Source of the DNA: Piezodorus guildinii
Lineage: Eukaryota > Arthropoda > Insecta > Hemiptera > Pentatomidae
Reading direction: 5' to 3'
Assembly (NCBI GenBank): GCA_023052935.1
Contig: CM041298.1
Coordinates: 5,475,344 to 5,539,343 of the forward strand
DNA: 64,000 bases
Shown here: piece after piece, positions 48,901-57,900 of the stretch
Numbering within the stretch: position 1 is the stretch's first letter
Layout of the letters: the number at the start of each line of letters is the position of its first letter
Made by a program: the position numbers and the translations under genes
Notes under the pieces: model-generated
Databases searched by the model: none
What the model saw: the letters and a program-made list of their open reading frames with translations, nothing else
Told to the model about the DNA's origin: nothing

Positions 48901-51900
48901 CAGGTAGTATTTGTATGTGCCCATAGAATTTCAGTCTTCTTTTCCTGATGTGTCTCGATGTTGGCGTGTTTTTCTGTTGTTTTCGAGCTTTACAGTCTTT
49001 ATCCATCTTCTGTTTTTCTTGGTTCTAGTATCTTTCTGATGATCTTCCTCTCCTCTTTCTTCAGTTCTTCGATTTGTCCTTTGCGGTTTAGTGCCAGTGT
49101 TTCACTCGCGTACAGTGCCATCGGTTCTATTACAGTTCTGTAGTGTCTTATCTTTGTGTTGGTTGAGATTGATCTTTTGTTGTATATGTTCTGTGTCATT
49201 GATAGTGCTCTCTTTACTTTCTGTAGTCTTGTCTGTTGTGCTTGGTTTTCTTGTCCTGTTGGTTCGATAATTTTCCCTAAGTATTTGAAGCGATTAACCC
49301 TATTTATTAACATAATATTGTATAGAGAACATTCTAATATTTCAAGATTTTAGAAATAGTCAATACAACATTACCGGTAGTTGAGTTGGTGTGATTCCAT
49401 AAAATGTAAAGTCCTCATCGTAGACTGGATTTCTTGTCTTTCGTAGAACGCGAGTCTTGACCTTGTGCTGTTTATCAGGGAGCAGTTGTAGCTTGACGTA
49501 AGGGTCACTGCTTCCGACAGCTGGGTCTTTGCCGGGCAAGTCTCGGCATTTCACCACACTCACGATCAGGGTACTCTTCTCTTTCTTATATCTATAAATC
49601 AAAATAAGAATATGCATCATCAATTTCAAATATGAATGTAAATAAATAAATTGATAGATAAATAAAGTGGAAAAACATTTGTTCAGACCATTAAAAAAAA
49701 ATCAATTAACTGACCAAGGTTGGAATTTAAACCAAACTTTTTGAAAAAAGAAAATCCTAAATGAGGCAGATTGAAATAATTTAGAAGAAAACAGCAAAGT
49801 GCCTCTGTAAGATATTTTAATGTGCCTCATTGCTAATTAAAATAATAATTGTGATTTAAAATTCTTCACTTTACATACAATTCTTTCCAGGATAGTGGAT
49901 ACAAAGAATATAACGGAAGTTTCAGAAGTTAAAGATTAAACTGTTATCAATGTACCTGATCTAAAGTTATTAATTATGTAAGTCTTAATTGATGTAAGTA
50001 TGTAATTATGTAAATAGCATGTAAGTGATGTTTATTCATTTAACATAACTTATATGCTATTATAGCTGATCGAACAATGCGACAATAAGAGTCCTAAATT
50101 TTGGCTATAATTATAATTATAATTAGAATAAGGATCTATAACAAGTATCTGACATCACACAGGCTTATATTATTTAATGTAATATGTTTCCAACAAAAAT
50201 GAATAAACATTTTATTAAAATCAACTGGAAATATTTTTCAAATTGAAGTATATTTAATAGTTTTTAAATTGATTTTAACTGTTGAGGTATGTGAAAATTG
50301 TGGGTTGTCCTCATCTGTTTTTTTAAATATGAAAAAATCAAACAGATACATGTGAGGATATATTAATACAATAAGTGTTTCTTATTCTATTGTTTTGATG
50401 ACTTCACCCCTAACCATCTTCCTCATTAAATATTCTCAATGGTCAAAAAAAAAAACTCCATTATTATTATTATGGATGATGATTTTACTCTGATAAGGTT
50501 GCAGATGATTTACCTGATGCGGAAGACTAGCTGACCAAGAAGAGATCCAGGACTGGTCTCGTCCAACTGCTGGGAGTCATCGACGGTGGGGCTGTCCATC
50601 CTGCTGCTTGCCGTCTCATCCTCGGTGTGCAATCTGAAAGAGACGCGTCTTCAGGCAACAAGGTGGAATATTTCCAAACTTATCGGCACTACTTTACTAA
50701 ACTCTACCAACTAAACAGTCCAGTCTCTCTTCAATTAATACAAAATTACATAATAAAATAAAATATTTAGTATACTATATAAACACAATTTAATATTCCT
50801 TAAAACCTGCCATCTCCGATTAAAAAAAGAAAAACTTGTACCTCTACAACCCATGAAGGATTTGCTTGTGCCTTCTTTCTGAAATGGACTTTTACTAGCG
50901 GATTTGACAATTTATTTTTTGTTATTTCTTTTTTATATTTTAATTTATAATTTTTTATATATTTTAATTTATCTCTTATATTGTTTTCTATTTTTTTTAT
51001 TATTATGTGCGGAAAGGCTGAATGTAGATCAGATCCACCGAGTTATGAGAGCTTTGTGACAGTCGCTAAAAGAGAATGCCTTTGAAGAATGGGCTTATTG
51101 CAGGTAGCAGGGTGTTGGTGTTCTTCATTTTAAAGGGACCCCAAAAGCCAACAGAGATATACGTGAAAATCAAGTTCTCTCAGTGTCTGAAGCTGAATAA
51201 CAACTATGCACCCCTGTGAGGGGTCCCAGGAGTCAGCGGACAGGCGAAAGATGTTGGGTCCCTCTGTCGCAAATGTGGCAGAGAGTCAGAAACACCAGCC
51301 CACGTAAAGGGAAAATGCCCCAACAACTTCCTTCTTGTTACTTGCCGGCACCATCGAGTCAAGCCTGCGTTAATAAGGTTCCTTGGGGAAAAGGAATATA
51401 ACTGCTTTGACGATGTATACTGCATGGACATGGGCGGTTCTGCGAGGTATGCTGACATTGTAGCATTCCCCAAAACTGGAAAACAGCATTGATCCTCGAC
51501 CCGACCTTCAGGTATGAAACAAACCTCGATTAGGAAGATGAAGTGGATAGGGAAAAGAGAGAGATCTACAATAAGTGTATCCCTTTCCTAAAAGAGAAGT
51601 TCCGCGAGACCTTCAAAGAGAGAGAGAGTTTACCATGAGAGGCCTCTAGTTCGGATCTCGTGGGACTATCCCCAGCAGAAAAAGGATGCTTCTAGAAGAA
51701 TTGTGTTGGTAATACGGAATCGCACATGATGGCCGATAATAAAATATTTGACTCCCTGATTGGCACTGAAGACCGAGATGTTTTGTGCCAATAAAAATAA
51801 CAACCAACCCATCTTGGGTACAGTACTTATAGAGATTTGTACTGTTTCAGGGCCAAAAGTTGTGCAAGGAGGCGATTAGGTCTAAATCATGTTTTTTCCC

Positions 51901-54900
51901 CTAATTTTGGGTGACCACTTTATAGAAGCTGGGTGTGCCCCAAGAAGGTTTCCCTACCCCAGGGGCTAAAATAACAGAATAAATAATTCTGTCTCAGCCG
52001 GGGTTGAACCTGGGACACAGAGAACAGCAGCTTATTTAATTAGTTACTTTCTTTCCCCACCTATTTCTATTTTTTAAATATTGACATTCTCTAACTCATT
52101 AATATATAAAATATTGTATTTAATGTTATTGTAATTTTTAATAATTCCTATACACCCCTCCCCTTTTGGAGCTGGGTTGGGCACTTGGCCAGACTGAAAG
52201 ACGAAAGATGGACCAGAGCTTGAGAGGACAGCAGGCAGAGGGGGCAGTCACATCGCAGGTCGAGGGACGAACTGACGCAGATTGTAGACGAAAACTGGTG
52301 GCTGGTTGCTGGTTGCGAGGGACAAATCCTGGTGGATAAACGTTTTAAAAAATATTTAGTTTTGTGTTTTATTTTGGTGTATTTTTTCAAGGACTCTGTT
52401 TTGTTTTTTAGGGTTTTTTATTTTATAATTATTTGTATTTTTTATTTCTTTGGATTATTTGCTTTTTTTTTTTTTTCAATATTTTATTATTTCTAACTAT
52501 AGCCAACTACTATAAATTCCTACCTATGGGAGAGGCTTTTGTCAATACTGATGCCAATAAAGCTATTATTATTATTATATACCCCTTTTTTTATCTGTAT
52601 TCTCTTTAATCACACTATCATATATGTTACAATACACTCACTTTATTCCTTTTTAGCCCTGATGATGACCCATAATGGAAACAAAACGTTGGCAGACAGT
52701 AAATAGTTAAAACTTTAGATAAATTCTTCGGAACGATCTCTTCTTTTTAAAATATTCTTAGTTAATTCCTCAATATTGCATTAACGTTTTGAGGTTTATA
52801 TGCCTCATCTTCAGAATCTCTAGTCAACAACTTAAATGGTTATTAGTTCTGAATTTAATTTTCTTCTTGCACTTCCCATATGGTGTTCCACTTCCATAGT
52901 ATATAATAGTATATCACATTTAAATCTAAAAAATATTAATATGGAAGTTTAACACCATGTGAGAAAAGTAAGAAGAAATTCAAATTCAGAACTAATAACA
53001 ATTTTAGTTGTTGACTAGAGATTCTGAAGATGAGGCATATAACCTTCGAAAGGTTAATGTAATATTGAGGAAGTAACAAAGAATATTTTAAAAAGAAGAG
53101 ATTGTTCCGAAGAATTTATTTAAATGTGATATACTCTTCATAATTGGAAATCGGATCTAAATAGTTAAAACTATTCAATTGTTTCAGTTACTGACCACCA
53201 TCAGGAGATATTTATTATATCTCTTATATCCACTATTATGATTTATGTTAACAAGAAATTCAACATTTATCTAAATCTCAATATTTAATTTAAGTCTTTT
53301 AAATATTTCTCTCTTCTTCTTTATTTTTTTTTTAACTTTGATTAATATGTCCTTAATGAAATATAGTATTTCATTCTAATAAAAACTGTTGTTTTTTTAC
53401 CCTATAAATTAGTTAATAATAGATGCGGGAGGACCAGCCATTGTAACCTTTTTAGGATTGCTGGTTCATCTCACAGTCGAAGGGTTAAGGAAGGTGGTGA
53501 ATGAAGATCAAAGCAACTCCCTGGACCCAATAGATGTTTTAGTTAATGAATCAAGTTTGTATGAAAGGAGGTGGGGATGTTCGGGACCAAAGTGGATTGT
53601 CTCCTATCAAAGGCTTTGTCCAAGCGAAGGCAAACCATACCAAGCACTACAAAGCCTTGCTTCTTTTGTTCTCTCTACCTTACTATATTGTTAACATGAC
53701 TATATTCTGTTTATTTTGTCCAATCACTATTTGTTTTTCACAGAAGAATTTGTAAGCTAGTTTACGCTGGAGCTGAAAGGTAGGTAGACCTTGTTAATAC
53801 AGGAAGAATAAACACTTAGTAAAATACTGAGTACCTTTTACTTTAACTTACTAATATATAAAATAAATGGTGAGAGAAAATTTTCAAATTCTAGTTTTTA
53901 ATAGAAATACGCTCTCAAGGGTTTTCTGAGTCCAAATGACTATATTCAGCAAAAAGGCCACTGTGTGTCAAGTCTTTCACAAAACTGAAATTTCATACTT
54001 AAGACAACAATATGCCCGATATGTTACAGCAACTTTTTCATTAAAATGAGCTAACCAGAAGAGTCACTTTATACCATGCATTTTGCACCTTGTTACGATT
54101 TTCTCAAAAGCGGTATTTAAAAATTAGGATTAAACTCACTATATCAATGTAAAATTTAATAGGCTTTAATATTCTAGAGGTTTCATTCTGATTAAAATAG
54201 TTCGACAGGGCTTATTTTCACCCTCTAAAGTAACTTTGATTTAGTAAACACTTCAGCTTTTAGTGCAATGTGATAGAGAATTAAATTGTCTACAAAATGA
54301 AAAAAGAATCATTGTAATTCGTTAACAACTAGCTGAGATATAGCGTTTTGAAACAAGCAGTAGTGATATGATATTATCCTTTGAATTAGTGCTTTTCATA
54401 TTACTTAATTGCCTATCAACAGCAAAACCATTTGCAGCGTTTTTTAAATTTAAGTTTATTTAATAGTTCTTCGATTGATTTTAACAATCGAGGTGAGTGA
54501 AAGTCGTGTCCTGCCTGCACTAGATTTTTATTTTTTATTATTATTATTATTATTATATTTTCATGTAATTTTACTTTGCCTTTTTAACATAATTGAAGAA
54601 CAGAGACTGGGCTTGTGCTACACTGTTTTATACTAATAGTGGCTCTTATAATAATTATACATTACTAATAATTCTATTATTACTCTTACAATAATTATAT
54701 GAATAAACCATACAAATAATCGGAATTGAAAGATAACACTACCAAAATGGATCCTAATCTAGCTCCTGATCTGACTTCTAAGTTTTTAATTAGTGTTCAA
54801 CTCTTTAGATTTTCTATCCATATTGGTTGTATTATCTACCGTTTTGTTATAATAAATATAATAAAATAAAATATAAGATACAAATAAAATTAAGTTTAAG

Positions 54901-57900
54901 AAAAAGAGGTGTGTTCAGAGTATATTTTACCACTCATATAACACACAGTGAATGAAAAAAGTATTCGCACAGCAGCCAAATGATCAAAAAGTTTCTTTTT
55001 TATGTATGTATACATGTTTTATGTAAATATACATTTTTTCTTCATTATCATAAATAAATAATTTTTATTTACACTTTACAGCTTACACTATCAGAGTCCT
55101 AGTAAAGTAAATATCCAACCATTTCAGGATAACGCCTCGGGAAGTTCATTTTACTCCAAAATGAACCTATAATTTTCGTATTTTTTTCATTTAATGATCA
55201 ATATCTAAATAAATACCAACTAGGAGAAAACATAGTAAATTTCTTTTATAATTACATTAAAATTTCTTTTGGCGGAACATTTTCAATTTTCTTTATGTTC
55301 TGTAGTTTCCAAGATAATGCTTTTCAAAATACTTTTTTTTAAAATAAAATATGTTGTATTACCATTGCCTACATTTATTTTGTAAAATATCATAAAAATT
55401 GTTTTCTCTACGAAGATTAATCAATTATGACTGATTTTCTTAACTTCAATTTGGGTGGTAATAGAAATCCTAAAGTTTAATAGCTACCGAGATACGATAG
55501 TTTAATCAAAAAGTTTTTCGTTCTAAAATTTCACAGAAATTGATCTTCCTACCAAAATTTTGAAGATAAAGTACATTATGGCATATTTAATAAGCTTCAA
55601 TTTGAGTGGTAATTGATACTTTTGTGTCCTTTTTACAATAAAAATTTTACAAGTTAAAACTTTTATTTAAAAAAATCCAAAAACCACATTTTGTAATTTC
55701 ATTGTGTAAAAGATCATAAAACTGTTTTTCCTAAGGCAATTACGAAGATAAGGTAAATCATATCCCGATTAATCAGCTGTGATTTGAGTTGTAATTGATA
55801 TCTGTAAGTTTAATAATTTTCGAGATAAGGTCATTAAGTAAAAACTTTTTTAAAAAAATCAGTACGGAGTAGAGATTTGGGGCTCTACTAAACCATCAAA
55901 TTCTTTCCGTCTCCAATCCTTACAATAAAAAATCTTCGAAAATTCCTCAATGCTCCTTATTTTGTTACAAATAAACTCATCCATAAAGACCTTAACGTTC
56001 CCTATGTTGCTGACTTGGTGCGAACCAGGTACCACTCCTTTATGACAAATTTCCCATTCCCACTTTATCCACTAGTTTCAATCCTTGCTTCCTTTAAAAT
56101 CCCTGATAATCCTCCGAGGCATCTGAAAAGAAGATGGCCCCGAGACATTTTAGTTTAACATAGTTTTTGGAGAGCTCCCAAATGGGTAGTATCCCTACAT
56201 GTTAATCATGACATTTGTATCTTGTATCTCATTTACTAAATGTATATCATTGTACAGTTGTCAATAGTAATATATCTATTTAAAAAAAAAATCAGAAATC
56301 AATGTTTTCTTACATCATTTTGCCAAATAAATGTAGCACATTGCCCGTTTTAACATCTCCACAACTATTCATTTTAGCGAAAACATTTACATTATCATTT
56401 TTGAAGATATTTATAATGTACTTTAATTTTGTATAAAAAAGATAATATTTTTCGAGATATTCACAAACATCTGAAAACTTTTAAAAAAATTTTATTCTCC
56501 CCCTATTCCCTACAAACCCGACTTGGAAAACTCAAGGACATTTTACCACTTAATAAGGAAACGGTACTTAACAATTTCTGACAGGTTTCAGTTTTTTTTT
56601 GTTCTTTTTTATGTTTGGGATAAAACTTAATTTTACTGTACTATTATGGAACTTATAATTTAATTCATGTTCAATGAATCAGTATTTTTCACGAAAAATC
56701 TTGTATACGAATACTCTTTTTGTCCTCTTCGCATGCTTACAGATGGAAATATCCAGAATAATAAATTTATTATCTTAAAATATAAAAACAAATATTATAT
56801 TTATCTGAAGAACCAAGATTAACACTGAAAATTTCATTGTAATAAAAAAAAACTTGAAATATTTATTTAACTCAATTTCGTACTTCTTATTCTACTTTTT
56901 CAAAACTTTTTATCTTACATTATTTTATTATAGTGCCTTAATTAGGTAAATACCTTAGTACATGTGAACATGCATAACATTGTTTGTGTTTACGTGATTT
57001 CTATGTGAACCAATAAGTTAATGGAGAAACAATGGTCGAGGCAAAATATTAAATTTTAAAATATTTCTAAAGAAATGCTATGTTAAAGCCACCCAGTGCA
57101 GTTTTTTTATAAATTAAGAAAACGGTTTTTCTCCTGCTGATGGAACGTGAAATAATCTGACAGGGCTTAAATGCCAATATTTTGAATTTTCTTCCTCTAA
57201 AGTACCTTTAATTTTGTAGATTCTATAAAAATAACCATATCAGATTAGCTTTGCTAAAAAAAAAAAAACAGGTAAATACATACATTGAATGAATTCGATA
57301 TGCCAACTAAAGGAGAAAACTGCAAACATATTTTTTTAATGCAATTTTTATTTTTTAACTTAACAGAACAGTAGATGAGGAAGATGGTTGGGGGTGCGGT
57401 CATAAATTAGAAACACACATTTAAAATAAGTGTTATTTTAATTATGTGCCGACGTTTTGGCCTACAATGTGGGGCCTTCATCAGGGCTAAAAGAAACAAG
57501 ATAACAACCAATGATATAATTATAGACTTAATAATGCGTTAGGTATATAATAATAATATGACAGTAATAAAATATGGGAACATAAATAAAATTAAATATA
57601 AAATGATAATAAGATGACAATTATAAAGTATGGAAATAAGGTGACAGTATAAAGTATGGAAATAAAAAAAAATTAAGATGATAGTTATAAAGTATGGAAG
57701 TAAACATAATTGAGATGATAATATGTAATGAAATATAAAGAGAGACTAAGCAAATGAAAAAATGACAAAGGAAAAATATGTGAACAATTAAAATTTTAAA
57801 TATTAACAATTTTGAAGTGATATATGACGGTAATATATTAAAAACACAGTTGAGAGCATAGGTATTTCATTTGCTTTGTCTCTCTTTATATATTCTCATT

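Noticed and set aside
57621..57809. Hydrophobic minus ORFs at 57621-57809 and 58383-58565
   Set aside because: Fall in the AT-rich palindrome arm and in family A repeat; composition alone gives Ile/Phe-rich frames.
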